Positions 53,516 to 62,805 of a DNA stretch of 64,000 nt are shown here, piece after piece (the stretch's first letter is position 1; each line of letters starts with the position of its first letter). The notes below the pieces were generated by a model, which worked only from the letters and a program-made list of their open reading frames with translations, ran no database searches and was not told where the DNA came from. The stretch spans positions 1-64,000 of the forward strand of contig NZ_FOTE01000011.1 of the NCBI RefSeq assembly GCF_900114475.1, read 5' to 3'. A program made the position numbers and the translations under genes. Origin of the DNA: Paenibacillus sp. 1_12 (GTDB taxonomy: Bacteria; Bacillota; Bacilli; Paenibacillales; NBRC-103111).

Positions 53516-54235
53516 ATGACGATGCTATCCAGATCTGTAACCGCAGGGATCAGTTACGAATACACAGATGAGATATTCAAAAACCCGTCCACTATCTTGA
53601 TTCATAGCCGTACTGTTGTAGAGAAAAAAGATTTTGTTTCCACAGGTCTGCTATCGTATGCAGAAGGTGACATCTTGGAAGTTGAAATTCCTGAATACAA
53701 GGTTTTTGAGCTGGGTGATTCGGTGAAAATTACCGTATATTCAGCGGGAGGAATTTTTACATTTCAATCGACTGTGGTGGCGAAGGATGAAGGCTCGCTG
53801 ATCGTCATTAACCCTCCGCAAAACCGGCAGCGTTTTATAGAAAAGCGCATTAATCCCCGGATTGAGGTTAATGAAAAAGGAAAAATGAATAGGCCGACCC
53901 GTCAGGAAACGAATGAAAAACAATCGATCAACGAGCCTATAGGGCTGACCGTTCAAAATATAAGTGTGAGTGGACTTGGGTTTACCGTTCAGGAAGAATT
54001 CGAACTCGGACAGGACATGGTCGTGGAGGCCGAATTGGACTTGGGTTTTCCGTTTCCTTGCGTATGTGAGGTCGTCCGACGCGAAAAGATCGAGGGTGGT
54101 TACTATTACGGAGCACAATACGTTAAGCTGGCTTCGGACAAGGCTAATTCATTAAGAGCGTATGTGTTGAAAAAGCAGGTAGAATCGCATTTTAGCAAAA
54201 AGAATTTGGAAATGCTAAAGCGTACGTTCAAATAA
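53516..54235 (+). CDS. PilZ-domain c-di-GMP-binding protein (YcgR/YpfA-like)
   Basis: 239 aa. An N-terminal YcgR-like domain (~1-105), then PilZ with the ligand motif RFIEKRINPRI (R-x3-R, near residue 105) and DxSxxG-type NISVSGLGF (~155). In Bacillales such proteins bind c-di-GMP and brake flagellar rotation. A c-di-GMP riboswitch precedes the gene, so expression and activity both respond to the same messenger. ATG 53516 follows AGGAG; ATG 53522 is possible. A terminator follows. Confidence 0.9.
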   Translation: MTMLSRSVTAGISYEYTDEIFKNPSTILIHSRTVVEKKDFVSTGLLSYAEGDILEVEIPEYKVFELGDSVKITVYSAGGIFTFQSTVVAKDEGSLIVINPPQNRQRFIEKRINPRIEVNEKGKMNRPTRQETNEKQSINEPIGLTVQNISVSGLGFTVQEEFELGQDMVVEAELDLGFPFPCVCEVVRREKIEGGYYYGAQYVKLASDKANSLRAYVLKKQVESHFSKKNLEMLKRTFK

Positions 54236-54260
54236 AAGAATCGGCTTCCGCCTGCTTGCC

Positions 54261-54287
54261 TCCGCCCCGTTGGCGGATTTTTTTGTA
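54261..54287 (+). terminator. terminator after PilZ gene
   Basis: TCCGCC / GGCGGA stem with a 5-6-base loop and T7. Confidence 0.92.
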
Positions 54288-54367
54288 TAGTGACAATAGT
54301 TCTTGAAATGCGATATAATAAATATTTAGGGATACGGAAAACAATTAATTAAGGAGTTGTCCTATAC

Positions 54368-55468
54368 ATGGCTTTAAAAGCTGGAATCGTGGGTCTGCCG
54401 AACGTAGGAAAGTCCACTTTATTTAATGCAATAACACAGGCGGGCGCCGAAATGGCGAACTACCCTTTTTGTACAATAGACCCGAATGTCGGTGTGGTAG
54501 AGGTTCCCGATGAGCGTCTGATTAAGCTGACTGAAATTGTAGTGCCTAAGAGTGTCGTGCCTACAGCTTTTGAATTCGTCGATATTGCGGGTTTGGTTAA
54601 GGGCGCGAGCAAAGGTGAGGGCCTTGGCAACAAGTTTCTGGCTCATATTCGCGAGGTGGATGCGATTGTTCATGTTGTGCGTTGCTTTGAAGATGAGAAT
54701 ATCACGCACGTATCGGGTGGTATTAATCCGGTCAGCGATATCGAGACGATCAATCTGGAGCTTGTATTGGCGGATATCGAATCCGTGGAGAAACGGATCG
54801 AGCGTTCACGTAAAAACATCAAGGGCGGCGACAAGAAATATGCGGCTGAGGTCGAGTGCTTGGAGCGTGTAAAAGAAGCTTTGTATAATGACCAGCCTGC
54901 ACGAAGTGTGGAATTAAGCGCCGATGAAAAGCTGCTGATTCGTGATCTGCATTTGCTGACAATGAAGCCGATGCTGTATGCAGCCAATGTGAGTGAGGAT
55001 GAAGTCGCAACTGCTGATGATAACCCTTATGTGCAAAAGGTTCGCGAGTTTGCGGCTGCCGAGGGTGCGGAAGTTGTGCCAATCAGCGCCAAGGTGGAAT
55101 CGGAAATCGCGGAGCTGGAAGGCGAAGATAAGGCGATTTTCTTGGAAGAGCTGGGCTTGCAGGAATCAGGCTTGAACCGTCTGATTAAGGCAGCGTATCG
55201 ATTGCTCGGTTTATATACGTATTTTACGGCAGGAGTTCAAGAGGTTCGGGCGTGGACAATTGTTGAGGGAACGAAAGCACCACAAGCGGCGGGTGTCATT
55301 CATACCGATTTTGAACGCGGATTTATTCGCGCCGAGGTTGTTGCTTATCAGGATTTGGTCAATGCGGGTTCCATGAATGGTGCCAAGGAAAAAGGCCAAG
55401 TACGTCTGGAAGGAAAAGAATACATTGTGAAGGACGGAGATGTTATGCATTTCCGCTTCAACGTATAG
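54368..55468 (+). CDS. ychF: redox-regulated ATPase YchF (Obg family)
   Basis: 366 aa. P-loop GLPNVGKST, switch segment with [20 protein letters not shown], and the G4-variant NVSE in place of NKxD, which explains its ATP preference. A TGS domain ends the protein ([12 protein letters not shown]). Associates with ribosomes. AAGGAG lies before ATG 54368. Known as yyaF in B. subtilis near oriC. Confidence 0.97.
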   Translation: MALKAGIVGLPNVGKSTLFNAITQAGAEMANYPFCTIDPNVGVVEVPDERLIKLTEIVVPKSVVPTAFEFVDIAGLVKGASKGEGLGNKFLAHIREVDAIVHVVRCFEDENITHVSGGINPVSDIETINLELVLADIESVEKRIERSRKNIKGGDKKYAAEVECLERVKEALYNDQPARSVELSADEKLLIRDLHLLTMKPMLYAANVSEDEVATADDNPYVQKVREFAAAEGAEVVPISAKVESEIAELEGEDKAIFLEELGLQESGLNRLIKAAYRLLGLYTYFTAGVQEVRAWTIVEGTKAPQAAGVIHTDFERGFIRAEVVAYQDLVNAGSMNGAKEKGQVRLEGKEYIVKDGDVMHFRFNV

Positions 55469-55565
55469 CGAGGCATCGGACCCGGGAACGATGTAAGCAT
55501 AGCGGTTCATGATTTGAACCTATACGGATGATGTGGACTTAACTAAAGGATAAGGAGTGATCGGA

Positions 55566-56639
55566 ATGATAGACAAGTTACAATCGTTGGCAGGTCGCTA
55601 TGAGAAACTGAGCGAGCTGCTGTGTGACCCTGATGTGTCAAGTGATACAAAGAAGCTGCGCGAGTATTCCAAAGAGCAGTCCGACCTGCAGGAAGCTTAT
55701 GACGCTTATATTGAATACAAAGGCGTTGTCGAGCAGTATGATGCCGCACGGGCTATGCAGAATGAGAAGCTGGATGAGGATATGCGTGAGCTTGTCAAAA
55801 TGGAGCTGGATGAGCTTTCGGAGCGGAAGACAGAGCTGGAGGAACGGATCAATGTTCTGATGATGCCCAAGGATCCAAATGATGACAAGAACGTCATCGT
55901 GGAAATTCGCGGCGCAGCAGGTGGGGATGAAGCGGCGTTATTTGCCTCCGATCTGTACCGGATGTATACGAAGTTTGCCGATGTCCAAGGCTGGCGGACA
56001 GAAGTAATGGATGTCAGTATGAATGATTTGGGCGGGTTTAAGGAAATTATTTTTTCCATTAACGGCAAGGGTGCCTACAGCAAGCTGAAGTACGAAAGTG
56101 GAGCACACCGTGTGCAGCGGATTCCGACCACGGAATCGGGCGGACGGATTCATACGTCGACTTCTACGGTAGCGGTTATGCCGGAAATGGAAGAATTCGA
56201 TATTGAAATTCATGACAGCGACATTCGTGTTGATACATTTTGTTCAAGCGGCGCGGGTGGACAGTCGGTTAATACAACCAAATCAGCGGTTCGTGTACTT
56301 CACGTTCCAACGGGAATCATGGCTACCTGCCAGGACGGCAAGTCGCAAAACTCGAATAAGGAAAAAGCGCTACAGGTGTTGCGGGCGCGGATTTTTGATA
56401 AGTTTCAGCAGGAAGAAATGAATAAATATGCGGGCGACCGGAAAAGCAAGGTCGGCACCGGTGACCGCAGTGAGCGAATTCGGACTTATAATTATCCGCA
56501 AAGCCGTGTGACTGATCATCGTATCGGTCTGACGCTGCATCGTCTGGATGCGGTTTTGAATGGAGATATGGATGAGCTGATTTCCACGCTGACGATTGCT
56601 GCGCAATCGGAATTAATGGATCGGGGAGAGCAAGCATAA
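55566..56639 (+). CDS. prfA: peptide chain release factor 1
   Basis: 357 aa. Terminates translation at UAA and UAG. Contains the GGQ motif ([17 protein letters not shown]) that triggers hydrolysis, and the codon-recognition loop region [23 protein letters not shown] 55566 has AAGGAG eight bases upstream; GTG 55557 is an unlikely alternative. prmC, which methylates the GGQ glutamine, starts four bases after the stop. Confidence 0.97.
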   Translation: MIDKLQSLAGRYEKLSELLCDPDVSSDTKKLREYSKEQSDLQEAYDAYIEYKGVVEQYDAARAMQNEKLDEDMRELVKMELDELSERKTELEERINVLMMPKDPNDDKNVIVEIRGAAGGDEAALFASDLYRMYTKFADVQGWRTEVMDVSMNDLGGFKEIIFSINGKGAYSKLKYESGAHRVQRIPTTESGGRIHTSTSTVAVMPEMEEFDIEIHDSDIRVDTFCSSGAGGQSVNTTKSAVRVLHVPTGIMATCQDGKSQNSNKEKALQVLRARIFDKFQQEEMNKYAGDRKSKVGTGDRSERIRTYNYPQSRVTDHRIGLTLHRLDAVLNGDMDELISTLTIAAQSELMDRGEQA

Positions 56640-56643
56640 ACAG

Positions 56644-57654
56644 ATGTCCTTCGATCATAAGTTGACCATTCGTGAAGCCTATGTAGAGGCTTCTTCTTTT
56701 TTGCAGCAGCATGGAGCGAGTGAAGCTGCGAGCAGCGCAGAGCTGCTGTTACAGCAGTTGCTCGGGTTTACCCGCAGCGAAATGCTGCTCAGCTGGCAGG
56801 AGCCGTTCCCGCAGGAGCTGGAAGCGCAGTGGCGGGAGCTTCTAACTCGCAGAGCAGCAGGCGAGCCGGTGCAGTATATACTTGGGGAGCAGGAGTTTTA
56901 TGGACTCCCCTTTACAGTAACTCCCGCGGTGCTGATCCCACGTCCGGAAACAGAGCTGCTGGTAGAGCAGATCGTACTAATCGGTAAGCAGCTGTGGCCG
57001 GAGCCGGTCGGTAGAGGATCTGTGAGTAGGAAAGCGATGCAGAGCGGCGATTGGGCTGAAGCGGAACTTGACAGCCTTGGAGTGGATCAAGGTCGGGCCG
57101 AGCCCAGCGCAGCTGCTGGTCGTAGTCAGCCGCTGGTCGCCGATATTGGAGCAGGAAGCGGGGCGATTGCGGTGAGCCTCGCTGTCCAGTGTCCCCAGTG
57201 GCGCGTCATGAGCTCAGACATATCGCCAGCTGCGCTGGCGGTGGCTCAGGCGAATGCGGAGCGCCATGGGGTTGGCGGGCAAATCACCTTCCTTGAAGGT
57301 GATTTGCTCGTGCCTTACATCGAGCGCGGCTTGCTGCTCGATGTGGTTGTATCCAATCCACCGTACATTCCGGAGGCGGATGAGGTTGGTCTGCAGCCGG
57401 AGGTAAGGCTGCATGAGCCGCGTTCTGCGCTGTACGGAGGCGCAGATGGGCTTGACCTGTATCGCCGGCTGACGGCGCAGCTGGCTGAGCTGGTTAGGCT
57501 GCCCTCGTTGGTAGGGCTTGAGGTAGGTATAGGCCAAGCAGACGAGGTGGCGAAATTACTCAGACAAGCGGCAGAGTGGGATGAAATTCGGATCATACCT
57601 GATTTGGCCGGAATTGCGCGTCATGTGATTGCGATCCGGTACCCATCGCAATGA
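56644..57654 (+). CDS. prmC: release factor glutamine methyltransferase
   Basis: 336 aa. An N-terminal helical domain, then a SAM-methyltransferase fold with DIGAGSGAIAVSL (motif I) and the substrate-binding NPPYIPEADE. It methylates the Gln of the GGQ motif in release factors. There is an insertion of about 50 residues between IPRPETELLVE and motif I (GRGSVSRKAMQSGDWAEAE...), rich in Ala/Gly/Ser and absent from most homologues; the gene is more GC-rich here. Operon with prfA. Confidence 0.95.
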   Translation: MSFDHKLTIREAYVEASSFLQQHGASEAASSAELLLQQLLGFTRSEMLLSWQEPFPQELEAQWRELLTRRAAGEPVQYILGEQEFYGLPFTVTPAVLIPRPETELLVEQIVLIGKQLWPEPVGRGSVSRKAMQSGDWAEAELDSLGVDQGRAEPSAAAGRSQPLVADIGAGSGAIAVSLAVQCPQWRVMSSDISPAALAVAQANAERHGVGGQITFLEGDLLVPYIERGLLLDVVVSNPPYIPEADEVGLQPEVRLHEPRSALYGGADGLDLYRRLTAQLAELVRLPSLVGLEVGIGQADEVAKLLRQAAEWDEIRIIPDLAGIARHVIAIRYPSQ

Positions 57655-57795
57655 TAGCTTTGATTGAAGGAATGGTTTGTGATTGAAGAGGAACTTTCGT
57701 TCTATTCCTTTGGAGAGGCTCACAGAGCCCTGCACGACAAGGATTGAGCTGCAAGCGAAGGTTACGCCCTTGAGTTCATCTTATAGAGAGCGGGT

Positions 57796-57915
57796 TCAAA
57801 AAAGGAGCGGCAGAGAAGGAGGATGATGGGGAGTGTAGCGTTCGCCTTTGAAAAAAGTGAATACATCACTGGATGTCCTATCCATCTTCACGATTTCAAC
57901 AGCGATCGGAGGCAT
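57796..57915 (-). CDS. possible small protein, 39 aa
   Basis: On the minus strand, AGAAGGAG lies directly before the ATG at 57915 (spacing very short), followed by a protein-like frame (PPIAVEIVKMDRTSSDVFTF, FKGERYTPHHPPSLP). The frame stays open upstream to 58008. Unrecognised. The 450-bp gap between prmC and spoIIR otherwise shows no gene. Confidence 0.35.
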   Translation of the reverse strand: MPPIAVEIVKMDRTSSDVFTFFKGERYTPHHPPSLPLLF

Positions 57916-58104
57916 ACTCCTTCTCTGCAGCAACCACCCTTTTTGAAAAACCTTGTATACATTCGTTTGTTCGGCGTAAACATAAGGTGAATCTATGTAA
58001 GTATACATAGATTACTAGATTCATAGGTTTAACCTCTCTCGTATCGGTGCATACTGGTACTAGATAACAGAGCGCAGTGAAACGCGAGAGGGAAGGTATC
58101 CACA

Positions 58105-58836
58105 ATGAGAAAAAAGAACAGCTACCGTCATCATATCTATGTCATTTTCGCACTAATCATCCTTATTGGCAGTTGGGAACTAAACTTTCATTCCTCTACC
58201 ATTCTGGCATCTTCCATAGGTTCAGAGGCAGAGCGGGAGAGTGAGGCAGATATCATTCCTCAGGAATCGATCCGGCTGCGGATTTTGGCCAATTCAGATT
58301 CACCAGCTGACCAGTGGATTAAACGCGAGGTGCGTGACGCCATTATTGAAGAAATGCAGCAGTGGGTCACTGAGCCGGATGGTATGGAAGCAGCCCGTGC
58401 TGCTGTTCGTGCCCACTTACCAGAGCTAAGAACAGTCGTTGGCAGCACACTGGGTCAATATGGATTCACCAATCCTTATCAGGTAGAGCTGGGCTTGGTG
58501 CCTTTCCCTGCCAAAATGTACGGGAGTCAGATTTATCCTGCAGGCGATTATGAAGCGCTCCGTGTATCGATTGGGGCCGCGGAAGGTCAAAATTGGTGGT
58601 GCGTGCTGTTTCCTCCGTTGTGCTTTGTGGATTCCGAGGTTATAGCCAAACCAGCTAAGGAGCTCGCTGCAGATGTCGTTTCGTCTCCGGCAAAGGCTGG
58701 TCAAAAGTCAGCAGCAGTTATTCCGGCTGATGGTAAAAGCAGTCTGTCGGACAAGCGTGTACTAGCTAAAAATGAAGCAGTTCAGCCAGAAATCCATTTC
58801 TTTCTCTGGGATTTATTGAAGAAGTGGTTTGCCTAA
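58105..58836 (+). CDS. spoIIR: stage II sporulation protein R
   Basis: 243 aa. A signal/anchor helix (~11-30) and the SpoIIR core (IPQESIRLRILANSDSPADQWIKREVRDAI; WWCVLFPPLCFVD). Made in the forespore and exported to the intermembrane space, where it triggers SpoIIGA to process pro-SigE in the mother cell. The last ~70 residues are a low-similarity tail. A weak SigF-like GTTTA-N14-GGTGCATACT lies ~75 bp upstream. GGGAAGG precedes ATG 58105. An imperfect CCTCTCTCGT / ACGCGAGAGG inverted repeat lies in the leader. Confidence 0.93.
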   Translation: MRKKNSYRHHIYVIFALIILIGSWELNFHSSTILASSIGSEAERESEADIIPQESIRLRILANSDSPADQWIKREVRDAIIEEMQQWVTEPDGMEAARAAVRAHLPELRTVVGSTLGQYGFTNPYQVELGLVPFPAKMYGSQIYPAGDYEALRVSIGAAEGQNWWCVLFPPLCFVDSEVIAKPAKELAADVVSSPAKAGQKSAAVIPADGKSSLSDKRVLAKNEAVQPEIHFFLWDLLKKWFA

Positions 58837-58944
58837 AAGATAATAAGCAGGGCAAACGTGGAGATTGAAAAGAAATCATTTTAAATACGTGCTAGAATCA
58901 GGAACGATGAAAGATGGATCGTGCACAGATTGGAGGCTCATTCG

Positions 58945-60018
58945 ATGACCCTATTTTGGAAGGCTTCAGGTAACGAGTTGGAGCTGGAGGAGCTAACAGA
59001 ACCCGCGCGAATTCTCCGCGAAGGCGGTCTGATTGCTTTCCCTACGGAAACGGTTTACGGTCTTGGTGCGGATGCCAGGCAGACGGAAGCAGTTAATAAA
59101 ATATTCTTGGCAAAAGGACGGCCTTCGGATAATCCACTTATTGTCCATATTGCAAATCGGTCTCAAATGGCAGAGCTGGCGGCTCCTCCGGATGAGACTG
59201 TTTCGCGTTTGCTGGATCTATTCTGGCCAGGTCCGCTGACTGTCGTTCTTCCTATCAAACCGGGAGTTCTCTCACCGCTGGTCACAGCGGGCTTGACTAC
59301 AGTTGGGCTGCGTATGCCGGATCATCCGGTCGCCTTACGGCTCCTTGCGGTTGCTGGTTGTCCAGTTGCAGCGCCGAGTGCGAACAGCTCAGGGCGGCCA
59401 AGTCCCACAACCGCTCAACATGTATACGACGATTTGGCTGGTCGCATTGACGGTATCGTGGACGGAGGCGCGACAGGTGTTGGTTTGGAATCTACCGTCG
59501 TCGAGTATATCGCGCCGCTGAGCGTGGATGGAGGTGGCGTGCTTCATATTTTGCGGCCAGGTGGTATTTCGGCTGAGCAATTGAGATTGGCGCTGCCGGG
59601 TATTGAAGTGCGCGAGGCTTCTGCGCTCGCAGACTCATCCTCGGCGCCGCGTGCGCCAGGGATGAAATACGCGCACTACGCGCCTCGCGGCGCGATGACA
59701 CTCGTTCAGGGCTGCGCCCCTGAACAGGTGCTCGCTCGCCTTCAGCGCGAGCTCGACCAAGCCCGCGCGCGCGGAGAGCGCACAGGCGTACTCACTTATC
59801 GTGAGCACGCCGATGCGCTGCGCGCGGATACCGTAGTCGCCTGCGGAAGCCTTGGCGACCTTGAATCCGTTGCGCACGGGCTGTACGCCGCGTTGCGCCA
59901 ATTCGATGAAGTCGGCTCGGACTTCATCGTAGCTGAAGCTTGCCCCGAGGCAGGCATCGGGGCAGCGATCATGAATCGGCTGCGCAAAGCGGCAGCCGAC
60001 CGCATTATCTACGTCTAG
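58945..60018 (+). CDS. ywlC: L-threonylcarbamoyladenylate synthase (Sua5/YwlC)
   Basis: 357 aa. Makes threonylcarbamoyl-AMP for t6A37 of tRNAs reading ANN codons. A YrdC domain (~15-205: PTETVYGLGADA, KGRPSDNPLIVHI, SANSSGRPSPT) is joined to the smaller Sua5 domain (~230-357: PGMKYAHYAPRG). ATG 58945 has GGAGG eight bases upstream; the GTG 58921 frame precedes that site. The 3' half is markedly GC-rich. Confidence 0.96.
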   Translation: MTLFWKASGNELELEELTEPARILREGGLIAFPTETVYGLGADARQTEAVNKIFLAKGRPSDNPLIVHIANRSQMAELAAPPDETVSRLLDLFWPGPLTVVLPIKPGVLSPLVTAGLTTVGLRMPDHPVALRLLAVAGCPVAAPSANSSGRPSPTTAQHVYDDLAGRIDGIVDGGATGVGLESTVVEYIAPLSVDGGGVLHILRPGGISAEQLRLALPGIEVREASALADSSSAPRAPGMKYAHYAPRGAMTLVQGCAPEQVLARLQRELDQARARGERTGVLTYREHADALRADTVVACGSLGDLESVAHGLYAALRQFDEVGSDFIVAEACPEAGIGAAIMNRLRKAAADRIIYV

Positions 60019-60100
60019 CAGCCCATAACCATGAACCCAGTCATGATTTTCTACTTGTCCGCATATGTTGATGAAGAACAGGACAGGGGGTCGACGGGAG

Positions 60101-60664
60101 ATGGACTGGGCATCACCGCTGATGGTGGGGCAATTCATAACCATACTGGTCATGGCGGTTGCCTTGGGTCTGGATGCTTTATCACTGGGTATCGGAATCG
60201 GGATGAAGGGCATTCGAAAGTGGGATATTCTCAAGCTGAGTCTAATGATTGCGATATTCCATATGATTATGCCGCTTGCAGGTATGTTTATGGGCAGCTA
60301 CATGGGTTCATTATTAGGTGGAGTAGCTACGATAGTTGGTGGTATTCTACTTGTGATTTTAGGTGTGCATATGATCTACAACTCCTTGAGAGGGGAAGCG
60401 GCAAAATCCATTGATCACAAAACCTTTCTGGGAATGCTGCTTTTTGCGCTTAGTGTAAGCATTGATTCATTTTCCGTTGGCGTTTCGCTGGGCATGTTTG
60501 CCGGTGATCGCGCGCTGACGGTTTTGATGTTCGGTACGGTAGGGGGAATGATGTCCATTACCGGATTGATGCTGGGCCGTAAAGCGGGGCGGTGGGTCGG
60601 CGAATACGGAGAAGCGGTGGGTGGAGTTATTTTATTGGCGTTCGGAGCACGGTTTTTGTTGTGA
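60101..60664 (+). CDS. mntP: manganese efflux pump MntP
   Basis: 187 aa with six membrane helices. The paired Asp-containing motifs GLDALSLGIGIGM and SIDSFSVGVSLGM are the inverted-repeat signature of MntP. Exports Mn2+. ATG 60101 was chosen for GGGGGT upstream; the longer frame from 60065 is unlikely. Neighbour order ywlC-mntP-ywlE matches B. subtilis. Confidence 0.93.
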   Translation: MDWASPLMVGQFITILVMAVALGLDALSLGIGIGMKGIRKWDILKLSLMIAIFHMIMPLAGMFMGSYMGSLLGGVATIVGGILLVILGVHMIYNSLRGEAAKSIDHKTFLGMLLFALSVSIDSFSVGVSLGMFAGDRALTVLMFGTVGGMMSITGLMLGRKAGRWVGEYGEAVGGVILLAFGARFLL

Positions 60665-60772
60665 GTCCAATTCAAGGGAGATAGTGAATTATCCATTTTT
60701 ACACCGTTTTGAGGTACAATAGAAATAGGGCTCAAAGCCGATCATCATCAAGGAGAGGGGCGGGGATTTTCA

Positions 60773-61351
60773 ATGAAACGAATTTTGTTTGTCTGTACCG
60801 GCAATACGTGCCGCAGTCCGATGGCAGAGGGTATGCTTCGCATCATGCTGAGAGAGCAGGGGATGAATCACATAGAAGTCCGTTCGGCCGGTACCTCAGC
60901 GGGTGACGGCTATCCGGTTTCCAAAAATGCTGCAATCATATTGGAGGAAAAAGAGGCTTTGCATACGAGCGGTTCTTCCTCATTAACAGAAGCTCTGCTC
61001 GATTGGGCGGACGTAGTGCTCACCATGACCACGAGCCATAAACAACAAGCGATTCAACGTTTCCCGGCTTTTATCGACAAGATGCACACGTTAAAAGAAT
61101 ATGTGAGCGAAGACCCGTCTGATCACGTGCGTATGGACGAGCTGGCGCAGCTGGTTGCGGAGCTTCAGCTCAAGCAGTCATTATCCCAGCAGGTCACGAT
61201 GGAGGAACGCGCCCGAGTGAGACAGCTGGAGCAGTCCTTACCTGACTATGATATTGCTGATCCGTTTGGCGGATCCTTATCGGTATACAGGCAATGCGCA
61301 GCAGAAATCGAAGAATGCTTGCAGCGGCTGATTCGTAGGCTTAAAGACTGA
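60773..61351 (+). CDS. ywlE: protein-arginine phosphatase YwlE (LMW-PTP family)
   Basis: 192 aa. The CX5R catalytic loop VCTGNTCRS near residue 8, with Thr where YwlE uses it to prefer phospho-arginine over phospho-tyrosine, and the general acid Asp in DPFGGS. It reverses McsB arginine phosphorylation. An insertion of ~45 charged residues (about 110-155: DELAQLVAELQLKQSLSQQV) before DPFGG makes it longer than B. subtilis YwlE (150 aa). GGAGAGGGG upstream of ATG 60773. Confidence 0.92.
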   Translation: MKRILFVCTGNTCRSPMAEGMLRIMLREQGMNHIEVRSAGTSAGDGYPVSKNAAIILEEKEALHTSGSSSLTEALLDWADVVLTMTTSHKQQAIQRFPAFIDKMHTLKEYVSEDPSDHVRMDELAQLVAELQLKQSLSQQVTMEERARVRQLEQSLPDYDIADPFGGSLSVYRQCAAEIEECLQRLIRRLKD

Positions 61352-61389
61352 CGGATTAAAAAGGTTCGTATAAGAGGCTTTTTACAGGC

Positions 61390-61418
61390 TTTACAGCCTT
61401 GATTATTTCCGTTATGAT
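61390..61418 (+). promoter_or_regulatory. promoter of rpiB-ywlG-glyA leader
   Basis: TTTACA at 61390-61395, 17-bp spacer, TATGAT at 61413-61418. Transcription would begin about ten bases before the riboswitch. A second TATAAT at 61600-61605, after the terminator, may give riboswitch-independent expression. Confidence 0.7.
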
Positions 61419-61432
61419 AGGGATAAGAAGAA

Positions 61433-61507
61433 GGACCTGATGTAACTGGCGACGAGTGGGGTTTACCACAATGGAGCATCGGGGCATACGGCCGGTCGCC
61501 TGGGCAA
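61433..61507 (+). ncRNA. ZTP (pfl-type) riboswitch
   Basis: Shows the conserved pieces in order: AACTGGCGA, a GTGGGGTTTACCAC hairpin, GGAGC, and the 3' pseudoknot partner CGCCTGGGCA. This is the pfl/ZTP motif that senses ZMP/ZTP, the alarmone of 10-formyl-THF shortage. It precedes an intrinsic terminator and the operon holding glyA, the usual regulon of this riboswitch. Confidence 0.88.
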
Positions 61508-61553
61508 AGAGCATTGCAGCGCTGAAAGTAGCGTGCAGTATGCTCTTTTTTTG
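61506..61553 (+). terminator. riboswitch-controlled terminator
   Basis: AAAGAGCAT / ATGCTCTTT stem with T7 tail, directly after the ZTP aptamer; its 5' arm overlaps the aptamer's 3' end, so ligand binding can prevent termination. Confidence 0.88.
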
Positions 61554-61674
61554 TTTAGGATTCACACTGTTTTACTTCGTTTTTCTTTACGCATTACGGT
61601 ATAATGGATGGATTGGATGACAATCAAACACAACAGACGATAGTGTCCAGAAAACTTGTCAGGAGGCGCATCAT

Positions 61675-62115
61675 ATGAAAATAGTAATAGGTTCTGATCA
61701 TGCAGGCGTTCAGTTGAAGGATGGAATTATCAAACTTGTACAGTCTTTGGGACATGAAGTGACAGACGTAGGCTGTCATAGCACTGAATCCGTTGATTAT
61801 TCGGATTATGCAATCGAGGTTTGCAATAAGGTTGCTGCAGGAACGGCCGATAGAGGGATCTTGCTTTGTGGGACGGGAATCGGAATGACGATTGCAGCCA
61901 ACAAAATTTCAGGCATTCGCTGTGCGCTTGTGCACGATCTATTTTCTGCCCAAATGACACGTCAGCACAATGATTCCAACGTATTGGCAATGGGAGAGCG
62001 AATTGTCGGACCTGGTTTGGCTGAGTCCATTGTGAAGGTTTGGTTGGAAACCGAATTTTCCAACGGTGAACGTCATGTGAACCGAATTCATAAAGTAATG
62101 GAATTGGAAGACTAA
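61675..62115 (+). CDS. rpiB: ribose 5-phosphate isomerase B
   Basis: 146 aa RpiB/LacAB family. GSDHAG at the N-terminus, catalytic Cys in LLCGTGIGM, and the RQHNDSNVLAMGER segment are typical. Interconverts ribulose 5-phosphate and ribose 5-phosphate. CAGGAGG precedes ATG 61675. First gene of the riboswitch-led operon; ribose 5-phosphate supply for purine synthesis and glyA both fit ZTP control. Confidence 0.95.
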   Translation: MKIVIGSDHAGVQLKDGIIKLVQSLGHEVTDVGCHSTESVDYSDYAIEVCNKVAAGTADRGILLCGTGIGMTIAANKISGIRCALVHDLFSAQMTRQHNDSNVLAMGERIVGPGLAESIVKVWLETEFSNGERHVNRIHKVMELED

Positions 62116-62166
62116 GTTACCCTTAATCGCAGTCATTCGTATATTTGACGAAGGAGGCAAAGGGGT

Positions 62167-62736
62167 ATGAACATTCAGAAGCAGGTTGAACAAGTGCTGC
62201 GTGAGCTGGTGCTGGCGGGCAATATCCAGACGGGACAGCTGCTTGTCGTCGGAGCGAGTACCAGCGAGGTGCTGGGTCATCACATCGGCACTTCAGGCAC
62301 TGAAGCGGCAGCCGAGCCTATCTATGCTGCAGTTGAAACGGTTCGTGCCGAGGTGGGCTTTTACCCGGTGTTCCAATGCTGTGAGCATTTGAATCGGGCG
62401 CTTGTACTGGAGCACGCTGCGATGTTGGCTTATCGGCTGGAGCCGGTATCCGCGATTCCGGTTCCACGTGCTGGAGGCTCTATGGCCTCGTTTGCGTTCA
62501 AGCATTTGCAGCAGGCTTGTCTCGTAGAAGCCGTCCAGGCTCATGCTGGAATAGATATCGGCGGAACGCTGATCGGGATGCATATGAAACCCGTTGCCAT
62601 TCCCTTGCGTCCCTCGATTCGGATTATTGGCCATGCCTCTGTGCAGATGGCTTACACACGCCCCAAGCTCATCGGTGGTGCGCGGGCTGTGTATGTAATA
62701 GAAGAAAATAAGGTCGACAGTGGATTTTGTGAATAA
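62167..62736 (+). CDS. ywlG: YwlG family protein (TIGR01440)
   Basis: 189 aa. Conserved but functionally uncharacterised; the sequence shows the family features GASTSEVLGHHIGTSGT, FQCCEHLNRALV and VPRAGGSMA, with a Cys-Cys-Glu-His that may bind metal. Always near rpiB and glyA in Bacillales. AAGGAGG upstream of ATG 62167. Confidence 0.92.
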   Translation: MNIQKQVEQVLRELVLAGNIQTGQLLVVGASTSEVLGHHIGTSGTEAAAEPIYAAVETVRAEVGFYPVFQCCEHLNRALVLEHAAMLAYRLEPVSAIPVPRAGGSMASFAFKHLQQACLVEAVQAHAGIDIGGTLIGMHMKPVAIPLRPSIRIIGHASVQMAYTRPKLIGGARAVYVIEENKVDSGFCE

Positions 62737-62805
62737 ACCCTACTAACTATAAGTAGAAGCTTACGAAGTAAGTTTTCTGCGAAAACAATAAGGAGGATTT
62801 TTACT

